DNA from: Aurantimonas aggregata
Lineage (GTDB): Bacteria; Pseudomonadota; Alphaproteobacteria; Rhizobiales; Rhizobiaceae
Direction: 5' to 3'
Assembly: GCF_010500835.1 (NCBI RefSeq)
Contig: NZ_JAAAMJ010000019.1
Coordinates: 1 to 64,000 of the forward strand
DNA: 64,000 nucleotides
The position numbers and the translations under genes are program-made. The notes beneath the pieces are model-generated. The model was given only the letters and a program-made list of their open reading frames with translations. It ran no database searches and was not told the DNA's origin. This document shows, piece by piece, positions 8,301 through 20,128 of the stretch (position 1 is the stretch's first letter; the number at the start of each line of letters is the position of its first letter).

Positions 8301-9134
8301 TCAGATGATCGCCAGCGGCTGCTTGCTGTGGGGTGGCGGGAAAGCCGCGTCGAGTTCGGCCATATCCTGTGCATCGAGCGTCAGATCGAGGGCCGCCGCG
8401 TTGTCGCGGACATGGTCCACGCTGCTGGCCTTCGGGATGGCGATGACGCCCTCCTGGCGGAGCACGAAGGCGAGTGCGACGCGTGCCGGCGTCGCGCCGT
8501 GGCGTTCGGCGATCCGCGCCAGCGTGGCGTCGTCGAGCAAGTCTCCGCCCTGCCCGATCGGTGAATAGGCCATCACCGGGATGCCCTGTTCGGTGAGCAT
8601 CGGCAGGAGATCGTGCTCGATGCCGCGCTCTGACGGATTGTACAGCACCTGGTCGGTCTGCACGGCCTCGCCGCCGGCCGCCGCAAGCTCCGCCATGTCG
8701 TCGACGTCGAAGTTCGAGACGCCCCAGCGCAGGATCTTGCCGGAATCCTTCAGCGTCTCCAGCGCCGCGACTGTTTCCGCCAGCGGCACGCTGCCGCGCC
8801 AGTGCAGCAGATAGAGGTCGAGGCGGTCGGTGCCGAGCCGCTGCAGCGAGGCCTCGCAGGCGCGGATCGTGCCCTGCCGCGAGGCGTTGCCCGGCGCCAC
8901 CTTGGAGACCAGGAACAGCGCGTCCCGGCGCCCCTCGATCGCTTCCGCCACCAGCTCCTCGGAGCGGCCATTGCCGTAGATCTCCGCCGTGTCGAGCAGC
9001 GTCATGCCGCGGTCGATCCCTTCGCGCAGGGCGGCGATCTCGGCGTCGCGGCGCCCCGGCTCGTCGCCCATCATCCAGGTGCCCTGGCCCAGCACCGGCA
9101 CGGACGTGCCATCGGGAGTTCTGGTCTGTCGCAT
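8301..9134 (-). CDS. Aldo/keto reductase (AKR5-like)
   Basis: The 277-residue cytoplasmic oxidoreductase begins with a beta-hairpin typical of the family (TPDGTSVPVLGQGTWMMG). It then shows the tetrad context LDTAEIYGNG (D,Y), SKVAPGNA (K) and YLLHWRG (H), and an NADPH-binding C-terminus (IPKASSVDHVRDNAAA). It resembles 2,5-diketo-gluconate reductase-like AKRs more than the YghZ-type enzyme at 2690. The physiological substrate is unknown. The ATG at 9134 has GGAGAG six to eight bases upstream, so it is preferred over 9146. Confidence 0.85.
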   Translation of the reverse strand: MRQTRTPDGTSVPVLGQGTWMMGDEPGRRDAEIAALREGIDRGMTLLDTAEIYGNGRSEELVAEAIEGRRDALFLVSKVAPGNASRQGTIRACEASLQRLGTDRLDLYLLHWRGSVPLAETVAALETLKDSGKILRWGVSNFDVDDMAELAAAGGEAVQTDQVLYNPSERGIEHDLLPMLTEQGIPVMAYSPIGQGGDLLDDATLARIAERHGATPARVALAFVLRQEGVIAIPKASSVDHVRDNAAALDLTLDAQDMAELDAAFPPPHSKQPLAII

Positions 9135-9238
9135 CGGTCTCTCCATCGATCGCTCGCCGTTCCGGCGAGGCCTGTGAGCGGAACGGGCACCTGGCCGAGG
9201 CGTTGCAAGAAAGAGAAATCCACGAAGGAGAAGACGTC

Positions 9239-9637
9239 ATGTCATCGACCGAAGGGCAGAGCATCATGGGTACGGACGATCCGGCCGGCACCAGCGTCGG
9301 TGTCGACAACATCGAGGCGAGCCGGGTTTCCGGCACCGCCGTCTACAACACCGACGGCGACCATCTCGGGCACATCCACGATCTCGTGCTCGGCAAGCGC
9401 GACGGCAAGGTGAAATACGCCATCATGTCGTTCGGCGGCTTCCTCGGCATCGGGGAGGAATACCACCCGCTCCCTTGGGAGACGCTGAAATACGACGAGC
9501 GCCAGGGCGGCTACGTGGTCGGCATCACGATCGACCAGCTGCGCGAGGCGCCGCGCTACGCCGCGGGCGCCGCGCCGGACTGGGATCTCGAATACGGACG
9601 TCGCATCGACGACTTTTATCGGCCGGCCTACATCTGA
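9239..9637 (+). CDS. PRC-barrel domain protein
   Basis: The 132-residue soluble protein has a single PRC-barrel domain (about residues 25-105). The pattern is visible in SRVSGTAVYNTDGDHLGHI, KVKYAIMSFGGFLGIGEEYHPLPW and the final RIDDFYRPAYI. PRC-barrel proteins of this stand-alone type are common in Rhizobiales, often stress-linked, and have no settled biochemical role. The ATG at 9239 follows a strong AAGGAG, so the in-frame start at 9203 is rejected. A strong hairpin follows at 9664-9703. Confidence 0.88.
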   Translation: MSSTEGQSIMGTDDPAGTSVGVDNIEASRVSGTAVYNTDGDHLGHIHDLVLGKRDGKVKYAIMSFGGFLGIGEEYHPLPWETLKYDERQGGYVVGITIDQLREAPRYAAGAAPDWDLEYGRRIDDFYRPAYI

Positions 9638-9663
9638 CCGGTAGGCTGAGGCAGGGCTGAAAC

Positions 9664-9703
9664 CGAAACGGCCGCCGGGGATCTCGTCCCGGCGGCCGTT
9701 TCG
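9664..9703. terminator. Strong bidirectional hairpin between PRC-barrel gene and clpB
   Basis: Perfect 16-base inverted repeat (arms 9664-9679 and 9688-9703) with an 8-base loop. The GC core is flanked by GAAA on one side and TTTC on the other, so either transcript ends in a short U-containing arm. It lies between the stop codons of two convergent genes, the expected place for a shared terminator. Confidence 0.75.
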
Positions 9704-9762
9704 TATCGGTGTCATCGTGCGCAGGCGGCGGCGGCCACTTGGCCGCTCAGGCCCACTCCTGG

Positions 9763-12387
<2,625 letters not shown>

Positions 12388-12478
12388 GATGTCGCTCTCC
12401 TGCCGCGAACCTCCCTCACTGCAGAGGCAAGGTCCGAGTGTTCCTGGAGTCCGGCCCCCGTTCCGGCGAGCCGCCCAA

Positions 12479-12512
12479 CCAACATATGGGGAAAGCGCAT
12501 CGCCGCCGGAAG
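12479..12512 (-). promoter_or_regulatory. Candidate heat-shock (RpoH) promoter of clpB
   Basis: Reading leftwards, CTTC (12512-12509) is followed about 20 bases later by CATATGTTGG (12488-12479), which also overlaps CCCCATAT. The alphaproteobacterial RpoH consensus is CTTG-N17/18-CYTATNTNNG. Nine of ten -10 positions fit, but the -35 is imperfect and the spacing slightly long. The location about 90 bases before clpB, a classic RpoH target, is the main support. The rest of 12388-12673 holds no gene I can support. Confidence 0.4.
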
Positions 12513-12673
12513 GGGCCCGACGCGCGACTGTTGCAGAACTGCACGTCCTGTCATTGCGCTATGTCAGGGCAATCCGGAAATCGCCAGGAGGCCACCGCCG
12601 AAACGACGAATGGCGCCGCGGAGACCGCGACGCCATTCGAATTCCTGCAGCCTGACCGCCCGCGGGCGGCTGG

Positions 12674-13804
12674 TCAGCCGTTGGACGCCAGCAGGAAGGA
12701 AGGCAATGCGTTGCCCTCGCCGTCGCTGGCGCCGCCCGAACCGTCCTCGGGCTTCTTCTTGCGCGGCCGGCCGGGCCGGCGCTTGACCGGGGCTTCGCCC
12801 TCCGGCGCATCGGCTTGCGCCGCCGGCTGCGTGTCGGCCGCCTCGATGGCGGGAGCCTGAGCCGGCGACGCGGCAACTGCCTCGTTCGAACCGGTCTCCT
12901 CGTCGCGGTTGCGACGCGGACGACCGCGACGCCGCGGCTGCGGTGCCTGCTCATCGGCCGAAGCGGACGCGCTGGTCGGCGCTGCGTTCACGACTTCCTC
13001 GGTCTCGCCGCTTCTGTCGGCGTCGCGGCGCGGCGCATTCTCGTCGCGTGGCACGGCGCCATTGCCGGCGTGGGCCGTTTCTTCGCGATCGCGTCGGCCG
13101 TCGGCCTCCTGGCGCGGTGCCCGCTCGTCGCGCTGACCGTCGCCATTGCGCGGCGCGTCATGGGCGATGACCGGCTGCGGCCCGGTGCCCTGCGGCTGGA
13201 TGCGATCACGACGCTCGCGGTTGTCGCGGTTGCCATCTCGATCGCGGTTGCTGTCGCGGTTCCGGTTGCCGTCGCGATTGCCGTCGCGGTCACGGTTGCC
13301 CTCGCGATTGCTGTCCCGGTCCCGATTGCTGTCGCGATTGCGGTTCTGCTCGCGGTCGCGGTTGCCGTTGCCATCCCGGTTGCCGTCGCGGTCGCGGTTG
13401 GAATCGCGGTCGCGGAAACCGTCCCGGTCGGATTCGCGGGCGCCGTTGGAGGCCGGCCGCTCGTCGTTGCGGAACTCCTGCGAGTCCTGCGAATCGTCGT
13501 CGTCGTCGTCGCCGTCCCGCATGTCGCGGTCGTCGCGCTGCGGCTGGAACTGGCCCTGCGCCGCGGCGACGATGCGGTTGTAATGCTCGGCGTGCTGCAG
13601 ATAGTTCTCGGCCATGACCCGGTCGCCGGCGCCGGAGGCGTCGCGCGCCAGCATGCCGTATTTCTCGGCGATGTGCTGCGCATTGCCCCTGATCTTCACG
13701 TCCGGACCGTTCGACTCGTAACTGCGAGACAGCGGGTTGGGACCCTTCCGGCCCCGACCGCGCATACGGTTCTTCTGCTGCTGCTGCTGCTGTCCTGGCC
13801 TCAT
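12674..13804 (-). CDS. DUF4167 domain protein with RD/NRD repeat tract
   Basis: The 376-residue, highly charged protein is presumably cytoplasmic. Residues 12-80 form the conserved DUF4167 domain (RMRGRGRKGPNPLSRSYESNGPDVKIRG, then AENYLQHAEHYNRI split by a short helix). A poly-Asp run follows at about 98-104. A tract of Arg-Asp-(Asp/Ser/Gly)-Asn repeats occupies about 126-200, and a basic/acidic tail ends in RRPGRPRKKKPED, an AT-hook-like pattern. The domain and its place beside prmC-prfA are typical of Rhizobiales; function unknown, with RNA or DNA binding plausible from composition. GGGAAGAG precedes the ATG. Confidence 0.85.
   Translation of the reverse strand: MRPGQQQQQQKNRMRGRGRKGPNPLSRSYESNGPDVKIRGNAQHIAEKYGMLARDASGAGDRVMAENYLQHAEHYNRIVAAAQGQFQPQRDDRDMRDGDDDDDDSQDSQEFRNDERPASNGARESDRDGFRDRDSNRDRDGNRDGNGNRDREQNRNRDSNRDRDSNREGNRDRDGNRDGNRNRDSNRDRDGNRDNRERRDRIQPQGTGPQPVIAHDAPRNGDGQRDERAPRQEADGRRDREETAHAGNGAVPRDENAPRRDADRSGETEEVVNAAPTSASASADEQAPQPRRRGRPRRNRDEETGSNEAVAASPAQAPAIEAADTQPAAQADAPEGEAPVKRRPGRPRKKKPEDGSGGASDGEGNALPSFLLASNG
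13205..13429 (-). repeat. In-gene repeat tract encoding NRDRD units
   Basis: Imperfect short repeats of 6-12 bases, built on GCGGTT, GCCGTC and GATTGC as read on the plus strand, encode about 75 residues of Arg/Asp/Asn/Gly repeats in the DUF4167 protein. The same DNA read the other way gives a spurious hydrophobic Val/Ala/Ile run. Such tracts vary in length between strains. Confidence 0.7.
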
Positions 13805-14142
13805 GCTCTTCCCGTCTTCTGGATGTGCCGGCCGCGCCGGTCTGGCCCCTTGCCTGCGAACGCGCCAAGCGCGTTCATGCTCATCGGCCGCGCAGCTGCA
13901 CAGCCGCCTCAGAGAGTTTTAAGTGTTTGCGCCTGGCGACACCCAATGCCGGCACGGACGACCTATCGGTCATCTCGAGCATCCCGCGCCGCACCACTGC
14001 GGCATCAATCGGGATGTCCCCCTCGAATGCTCGGCTATGGCCAGGACCCTAGAAGGGAAAACGTCCAGCCACAAGTGCTTTCTCGCCACTTCCCGAGCGG
14101 TTTGCACCGGTCGCACAGGCTTTTCTTGCAGGACTTTGCGGT
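13805..14142. other. Intergenic region between DUF4167 gene and prmC
   Basis: These 338 bases hold no gene that I can support on either strand. A perfect palindrome lies at 13858-13876 (8-base arms GAACGCGC and GCGCGTTC, 3-base centre), about 55-70 bases before the DUF4167 start. I see no clear terminator after prmC. The region presumably carries the DUF4167 promoter. Confidence 0.5.
13858..13876 (-). promoter_or_regulatory. Palindrome upstream of the DUF4167 gene
   Basis: Arms GAACGCGC/GCGCGTTC flank a three-base centre. It is a candidate operator or 5' UTR hairpin, and no known regulator site is recognised. It is perfectly symmetric over eight base pairs, more than expected by chance at one position, but GC-rich DNA favours such runs. 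Confidence 0.35.
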
Positions 14143-15024
14143 TTAAACGCGACCCGGCGACCGAAACCGCAGCACGCGGTCTTTTCCGCCGAGATCCTTA
14201 GCCGTCCTGACAAAGACGAAGCCCTTGTCGCGGAAAATCTCTTCTATCGATGGTCCCTGGCCGATGCCGATCTCCACGATCACCTCGCCCCCGACACGAA
14301 CCACGGCGGCAGCGAATTCGGCAATGGAGCGATAGGCGACCAGTCCGTCCGCGCCGCCATCGAGGGCCCTCAGCGGATCATGGTCGCGCACCTCGCGCGC
14401 CAGCGATGCAATGTCGTGGTGCGGAATATATGGGGGGTTCGACACCAGGAGATCAAGTGGCCCGGCCAATCCTGCGAGATAATCCATGCGGACCGGCAGC
14501 ATGCGGCGCGCCACACCCGCGGCCTCTGCATTCTGTCGGGCGGTGACCAGCGCCGCCTCGCTGATGTCCGTGGCGAGGGCGGTCGCGGCCTCGTGCAGCG
14601 CGAGCAGCGAGACGGCGATGGCGCCGGTCCCCGTGCCGATATCGGCGAAGACGCACTGCCCGGTCACCGCGATGGAGGCCGCCACGGCCTCGGACGCCTC
14701 GTCGACGAGGATCTCCGTGTCCGGCCGCGGCTCGAGCGTATCGGGCGAAAGCAGGAATTCGTGATCGTAGAACGCCCGGCGCCCGATGATCCGGTGCACC
14801 GGCTCCCCCGCCAGCCGGCGCTCGAGAAACGCCGCGAATCGCGCGGGGAGATCCGGCGATGCCGCCAGCAGCGCATGGCGGTGCATCGCGCTGGCCGGCA
14901 TCCCGGCCGCCTCGGCCAGGAGCAGGCGCGCGTCGAGATCGGGCGTCACCGCCCCGCCGGCCCGCAGCCGCGCGGCCGCCGGCTGGAGCAGGGCCTCGGC
15001 GGGGGCGCGCCCGCTCTCAGGCAT
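14143..15024 (-). CDS. prmC: Peptide chain release factor N5-glutamine methyltransferase
   Basis: PrmC (HemK) methylates the glutamine of the GGQ motif of release factors, using S-adenosylmethionine. The 293 residues show the helical N-terminal substrate-binding part (1-100) and a Rossmann methyltransferase domain with the SAM-binding motif [16 protein letters not shown]. The catalytic NPPY motif appears as [10 protein letters not shown]. It overlaps the prfA stop region by 8 bases and follows its substrate's gene, so the two are co-transcribed. The start at 15024 is consistent with this coupling. Confidence 0.95.
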   Translation of the reverse strand: MPESGRAPAEALLQPAAARLRAGGAVTPDLDARLLLAEAAGMPASAMHRHALLAASPDLPARFAAFLERRLAGEPVHRIIGRRAFYDHEFLLSPDTLEPRPDTEILVDEASEAVAASIAVTGQCVFADIGTGTGAIAVSLLALHEAATALATDISEAALVTARQNAEAAGVARRMLPVRMDYLAGLAGPLDLLVSNPPYIPHHDIASLAREVRDHDPLRALDGGADGLVAYRSIAEFAAAVVRVGGEVIVEIGIGQGPSIEEIFRDKGFVFVRTAKDLGGKDRVLRFRSPGRV

Positions 15025-16095
15025 CGGCGCCGACGGCGGCCAGCTGCTGCGCCTGGTGATCGGCGACCAGCGCCTCGACCAGCTCGTCCATCTCGCCCTC
15101 GATGACCCGGTCCAGCTTGTAGAGCGTCAGGTTGATTCGGTGGTCGGTCACGCGGCCCTGCGGAAAATTGTAGGTCCGGATGCGCTCCGAGCGGTCGCCG
15201 CTGCCGACCTGGCTCTTGCGGGCGGCCGAGCGCTCGTCGTCGGCGCGCTGCCGCTTCATGTCGAACAGCCGCGCCTTCAGCACCTGCATCGCCCTTGCGC
15301 GATTCTGGTGCTGCGACTTCTCCGACGAGGTCACGACGATACCGCTGGGGATATGGGTGATGCGCACGGCGGAATCGGTGGTGTTGACGTGCTGGCCGCC
15401 GGCGCCGGACGCGCGCATCGTGTCGATGCGGATGTCCTCGGGCCGCACCTCGACGTCGATGTCCTCCGCCTCCGGCAGCACGGCGACCGTCGCGGCGGAC
15501 GTATGAATGCGCCCGCCCGATTCGGTCTCCGGCACCCGCTGCACACGGTGGACGCCCGATTCGAACTTCATCCGCGAGAAGACTCCCGCGCCCTTGATCG
15601 CGGCGATCACTTCCTTGTAGCCGCCGACCTCGCCCTCGCTGGCGGACAGGACGTCCACCTTCCAGCCGTGGAGCTCGGCATAGCGCTGGTACATGCGGAA
15701 CAGGTCGCCGGCGAAGAGCCCGGCTTCCGAGCCTCCGGTGCCGGCGCGGATCTCGAGGATCGCGCCCTTTTCGTCGGCGGCGTCCTTGGGCAGCAGCAGG
15801 ATGCGGATCTCGTCGGTCAGCCGCTCGAGCTCGGCCCGCAGGCTGTCGATCTCCATCTCGGCCAGCTCGCGCATCTCGCGATCGGCCGACGGATCGTCGC
15901 GCAGCGCCAGCGAGCCGGCGAGTTCACCCTCGATCCGTCGATACGAGCGGATGGCGGCGACCACCGGCTCGAGACCCGAATATTCCGCTGCCAGGCCCGC
16001 ATAGATGCCGTGCTCCGGGCTCTTGGCCATCTCGTTCTCGAGATAGCCGAACCGGGACAGGATTTCGTTGAGTTTCGCGCTCGGCAAATTTGCCA
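15017..16095 (-). CDS. prfA: Peptide chain release factor 1
   Basis: RF1 recognises UAA and UAG stop codons and releases the peptide. The protein is about 359 residues, the normal length. The GGQ motif ([18 protein letters not shown]) sits at about residue 228-235 and the codon-recognition region precedes it. The N-terminus [16 protein letters not shown] is typical of alphaproteobacterial RF1. The start codon lies at about 16094-16096. It is followed by prmC with an 8-base overlap. Confidence 0.96.
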
Positions 16096-16192
16096 TGGGG
16101 TCCTGAATTGTCTGAAGCTGGAAGGACTGCGCGCCGTCGACCGGCGGTCGCGGGCGGAAGCGGAGCGCCGTGCCCCGTTGCGATCCGGGTCG

Positions 16193-18445
16193 CTAATGGG
16201 GGATCGAATGCGCCTTGGCGTATTCGAGCAGCATCTCGCGCAGGCCGCCCGCTCCGTGGGCCTCGCCCAGCTTCTCGCGCATCGCCTTCTCGAGATCGGC
16301 GACGTCCATCTCGACGATCATCGCCTTCACCGGCCCGATCGATGGGGGCGCCATGGATATGGAGCGGAAGCCGAGGCCGATCAACGCCATCGCGCTGAGC
16401 GGGCGCCCGGCCATTTCGCCGCACAGCGTCACCGGCACGTCGTGCCGGTTCCCGGCCTCGACGATGGTCCGCAGCGCCCTGAGGAAGGGCACCGACAGAT
16501 CGTCGAAACGACCGGCGACGCGGGCATTGCCGCGATCGACGGCAGCGAAGAACTGGAACAGATCGTTCGAGCCGACCGAGACGAAGTCGAGCACCGCCAT
16601 CAACTCGTCGAGCTGGAACAGCGTCGACGGCACCTCGATCATCGCACCGATCTTGAGCTCGGCGGGCATCGGATGGCCGAAGCGGGCGAGATGCTTGAGC
16701 TCCCGGTCGATCAGTTCGCGCGCCTGCTCCACCTCGCCGACGTCGGTCACCATCGGGAACATGACCCGCAGCTCCCGGCCGGCGGCGGCCTTGAGCAGCG
16801 CCCGCAGCTGCGTGCGCATCAGCCCCGGCCGGTCGAGCGCCAGTCGCAGAGCCCGGTAGCCGAGCGCCGGATTCTCCTCCGGCGACTGGCTGATATAGGG
16901 CAGCACCTTGTCGCCCCCGACATCGAGCGTGCGGAAGGTGACGGGCTTTTCTCCCGCGGCGTTGAGCACCGCCGCATAGAGCCGCTCCTGGTCGCTGGCC
17001 CGCGGCATGGTCGAGGCGACCATGAACTGCAGCTCGGTGCGGAACAGGCCGATCCCGGCCGCGCCGGATTCTTCCAGTTGCGGCAGGTCGACCAGCAGGC
17101 CGGCATTCATCTCGAGGTCGATCGCGACGCCGTCCTTGGTCCACGACGGCACGTCGCGGAGCGAGCGATAGCGCTCCTGGCGCCGCTCTCGGAACCGCGC
17201 CTTGTCGGAAAACAGGGCGGCCAGTTCGGACGGCGGGCGCAGATGCACCCCGCCATCCTCGCCGTCGACGATGATGAGGTCGCGGTTTTCCGACATGGAG
17301 ACCGCGCCCTTCGCCTGCCCAACGACCGGGATGCCGAGCGCCCGGGCGACGATGACGACGTGGCTCGTCGCCGCGCCCTCTTCCAGCACCAGGCCGCGGA
17401 TCATCTCCCGCCGGTAGTCCAGCAGTTCCGCCGCGCCCATCGAGCGCGCGACGATGACCGCGTCGCCCTCGGTGGAATCCTCGGGGTGGCCGTCGCGGCC
17501 GATCAGCTGGCGCAGCAGCCGGTTGGCGAGATCGTCGAAATCGTGCAGCCGCTCACGGATATAGGGGTCGGTCATGTGCATCATGCGCGCGCGCATGTCC
17601 GACTGCACCTTCTCGACCGCCGCCTCGGCAGTCAGGCCGTTGCGCACCGCCTCCTCCAGCCGGCGCACCCAGCCGCGATCATGGGCGAACATCCGGTAGG
17701 CTTCGAGCACCGCGCGGTGCTCGCCCTCGGCGGCGACGTCGCGCCGCGCCAGCATGTCCTCGATCGAGACGCGCAGGACGGCCAGCGCCTTGCCCAGCCG
17801 GTCGACCTCGGATTCGACGTCCTCGTTGAAGAGATTGGTCACGACGACGCGCGGCTCGTGCAGGATGACGTGGCCGATGCCGATCCCGTCGGACAGCGCC
17901 TCGCCGTCGAAACTCACCGGCCGCGACAGGTCGAGCGCGACGCCGGGCCGCGACAGGCCTTCCAGGCTGCCGGCCGCGATCATCTCGGCGACCACCATGG
18001 CGACCGTTTCCAGCGCCTCGGACTCCTCGTCGCGGTAGAGCCGCGCCGACTTGTTCTGCACCACCAGCACGCCGAGCGTGCGTCCGGCCCGCAGGATCGG
18101 CACGCCGAGGAACGAGTTGTAGATCTCCTCGCCGGTCTCCGGCAGGTAGGTGAAGGCGGGGTGCTTCTGGGCTTCCGAAAGGTTCAGCGGCCGCGCCGTC
18201 GCGGCGATCGTGCCGACGAGGCCCTCGCCGAGCTTCAGCTGCGCCAGGTGGACCGAACCCGGGTTCAGGCCCTCCGTGGCGTAGAGCTCGAGGATGGCGT
18301 CGGCCCGCAGGACATAGAGCGAGCAGACCTCGGCCACCATGTTCTGGGCGATCTGCCGGACGATCTGGTCGAGACGCGCCTGCGGGTCGAGCGGCTCGGC
18401 CATGAGCTCCCGAATGCGGCGCATGAGGACGCGCGGACCTGACAT
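16193..18445 (-). CDS. ptsP: Phosphoenolpyruvate-protein phosphotransferase of the nitrogen PTS (EI-Ntr)
   Basis: This enzyme takes phosphate from PEP and passes it to NPr in the regulatory nitrogen phosphotransferase system. The 750 residues contain an N-terminal GAF domain (about 15-160; PRVLMRRIRELMAEPL start), which distinguishes EI-Ntr from sugar EI. The EI N-domain follows, with the phosphorylated His in EEGAATSHVVIVAR (about 365), and then the PEP-binding C-domain (TLDVGGDKVLPY, MVTDVGEVEQARELI). The ATG at 18445 follows AGGAG; an upstream TTG at 18460 is rejected. Its position beside lysC, downstream on the same strand, is common in Rhizobiales. Confidence 0.95.
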   Translation of the reverse strand: MSGPRVLMRRIRELMAEPLDPQARLDQIVRQIAQNMVAEVCSLYVLRADAILELYATEGLNPGSVHLAQLKLGEGLVGTIAATARPLNLSEAQKHPAFTYLPETGEEIYNSFLGVPILRAGRTLGVLVVQNKSARLYRDEESEALETVAMVVAEMIAAGSLEGLSRPGVALDLSRPVSFDGEALSDGIGIGHVILHEPRVVVTNLFNEDVESEVDRLGKALAVLRVSIEDMLARRDVAAEGEHRAVLEAYRMFAHDRGWVRRLEEAVRNGLTAEAAVEKVQSDMRARMMHMTDPYIRERLHDFDDLANRLLRQLIGRDGHPEDSTEGDAVIVARSMGAAELLDYRREMIRGLVLEEGAATSHVVIVARALGIPVVGQAKGAVSMSENRDLIIVDGEDGGVHLRPPSELAALFSDKARFRERRQERYRSLRDVPSWTKDGVAIDLEMNAGLLVDLPQLEESGAAGIGLFRTELQFMVASTMPRASDQERLYAAVLNAAGEKPVTFRTLDVGGDKVLPYISQSPEENPALGYRALRLALDRPGLMRTQLRALLKAAAGRELRVMFPMVTDVGEVEQARELIDRELKHLARFGHPMPAELKIGAMIEVPSTLFQLDELMAVLDFVSVGSNDLFQFFAAVDRGNARVAGRFDDLSVPFLRALRTIVEAGNRHDVPVTLCGEMAGRPLSAMALIGLGFRSISMAPPSIGPVKAMIVEMDVADLEKAMREKLGEAHGAGGLREMLLEYAKAHSIPH

Positions 18446-18649
18446 GTCGCTCCTGATCAACGCACTCTCTCGTTTTTTCCGGCGACGGCCGACCGCACCG
18501 GTAATCCGGTACGGTCCGACTCTCGTTCTATCAGATCACACTTCCGTGCCTCGGAGACAACCGAATGGCGGATGATCCACGATCCCCTGCGGACAACCCG
18601 CCTTGTGCCGCGTCTTACCTAGCGCAAGGTCGGGCTTCAACCCGAAGGG

Positions 18650-19903
18650 TCAGGGCTTGTCGAGCCCGTAGACCGAATGCAGCGCCCGGACCGCCAGCTC
18701 GGTGTACTCGCCGTCGATCAGGATCGAGATCTTGATCTCCGAGGTGGTGATTGCCCGGATGTTGATGCCGCGGCTGGCCAGCGCCTTGAAGGCGGTGGCC
18801 GCGACGCCGGTGTGGCTGCGCATGCCGACGCCGATGACCGATACCTTGGTCAGGCCCTGCTCGCTCTGGATGGCTTCGTAGCGCATCGCCGACTTCGCCG
18901 TCTCGAGCACCGCGGTGGCCTTCTGCAGGTCGCCTGCGGGCACCGTGAAGGTCATGTCGGTCGTGGCGCCCGATTCGGAGATGTTCTGGACGATCATGTC
19001 GACATTGACGCCGGCCTCGGCCAGCGGGCCGAAGATGGCCGCGGCGACGCCCGGCTGGTCCTCGACCCGGCGCAGCGAGATCTGCGCCTCGTCCCTGGCA
19101 TAGGCGATCCCTGTGACGACCTGCTGTTCCACGATTTCATCCTCGTCGCAAATGAGCGTTCCCGGCGGGTTGTCGAAGTCTCCCATGCCGGGCGCGTCGG
19201 GGTCCTCGAATGACGAGCGCACGAACATGCGCACCTTGTGCACCATGGCGAGCTCGACGGAGCGGACCTGCAGCACCTTGGCGCCGAGCGAGGCCATCTC
19301 CAGCATCTCCTCGAACGAGATGCGGTTCATGCGGCGCGCCTTCGGCTCGATGCGCGGGTCGGTCGTATAGACGCCGTCGACGTCGGTATAGATGTCGCAG
19401 CGATCGGCCTTGATGGCCGCTGCCACCGCGACCGCGCTGGTATCGGAGCCACCACGCCCGAGCGTCGCGATGCGGTTGTCCGGCGCGATGCCCTGGAAGC
19501 CGGCGATCACCGCCACCTGGTTGTCGGCGAAGCGCCGCACGATCTCGGCCGCGTCGATCTCCTGGATCCGCGCCGCGCCATGCGCGCCATCCGTCTTGAT
19601 GGCGATCTGCCAGCCCTGCCAGGAGCGCGCGTTGACGCCCATCGCCTGCAGCGTGATCGCCAGCAGTCCGGCCGTCACCTGCTCGCCGCTGGCGACCACG
19701 GCGTCGTATTCGCGCGCATCGTGGATCGGCGACGCCGCCCGACACCAGCCGACGAGCTCGTTGGTCTTGCCCGACATCGCCGACACCACGACGGCCACGT
19801 CGTGGCCGGCATCGACCTCGCGTTTGACATGCCGCGCGACGTTTTTGATGCGGTCGATATCGGCGACGGACGTGCCGCCGAATTTGAGAACGATGCGGGC
19901 CAT
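18650..19903 (-). CDS. lysC: Aspartate kinase
   Basis: Catalyses the first step of the aspartate pathway to lysine, methionine and threonine. The 417 residues show the kinase start ARIVLKFGGTSVADIDRI and the aspartate-binding FEEMLEMASLGAKVLQ region. Two C-terminal ACT domains (about 270-417; GVNVDMIVQNISESG and GINIRAITTSEIKISILID) form the allosteric feedback site. The ATG at 19903 gives the standard length; a longer in-frame reading to 20800 runs into the divergent ubiG gene and is not real. It is divergent from ubiG across 225 bases. Confidence 0.96.
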   Translation of the reverse strand: MARIVLKFGGTSVADIDRIKNVARHVKREVDAGHDVAVVVSAMSGKTNELVGWCRAASPIHDAREYDAVVASGEQVTAGLLAITLQAMGVNARSWQGWQIAIKTDGAHGAARIQEIDAAEIVRRFADNQVAVIAGFQGIAPDNRIATLGRGGSDTSAVAVAAAIKADRCDIYTDVDGVYTTDPRIEPKARRMNRISFEEMLEMASLGAKVLQVRSVELAMVHKVRMFVRSSFEDPDAPGMGDFDNPPGTLICDEDEIVEQQVVTGIAYARDEAQISLRRVEDQPGVAAAIFGPLAEAGVNVDMIVQNISESGATTDMTFTVPAGDLQKATAVLETAKSAMRYEAIQSEQGLTKVSVIGVGMRSHTGVAATAFKALASRGINIRAITTSEIKISILIDGEYTELAVRALHSVYGLDKP

Positions 19904-20128
19904 GAAAGCGGATCGGTGTCGTATGAGGTGCGGGACGGTGTCCGACTGCTGTGAAACGGGCACGAGGCGAAGTGCCCGCCACCCCTGGCGACGAGCGGCC
20001 GTTCCGTAGCCGATGCGGCCCGGAACCGCAATCCGCCCGCCGCGGCGGCGCTGCCGATGGTCGCGGCCGCTTGACTTCGTGGCCTGCGGCGGAACATGCG
20101 CAGAAAGAAAACAAGGAGCGAGACGACG

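Noticed and set aside
12438-12860. Frame with NCTSCHC upstream of clpB
   Set aside because: Overlaps the DUF4167 gene, no ribosome site, and the Cys motif is isolated.
13205-13429. Possible CRISPR or minisatellite array
   Set aside because: Repeat units are short, imperfect and in frame with a protein; no spacers.
13919-13922. Lone TTAA half-sites here and near 14147, 39377, 47550, 53035 and 57866
   Set aside because: No second TTAA-like half at seven bases, so not CtrA boxes.
12815-14146. 443-residue frame with long Val/Ala/Ile run
   Set aside because: This is the complement of the NRDRD repeat tract of DUF4167; apparent membrane segments are an artefact.
14786-18442. 1218-residue open frame on the plus strand
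   Set aside because: It is antisense to prfA and ptsP, has Arg/His/Gln/Asp-rich composition typical of GC-rich shadow frames and no recognisable domain.
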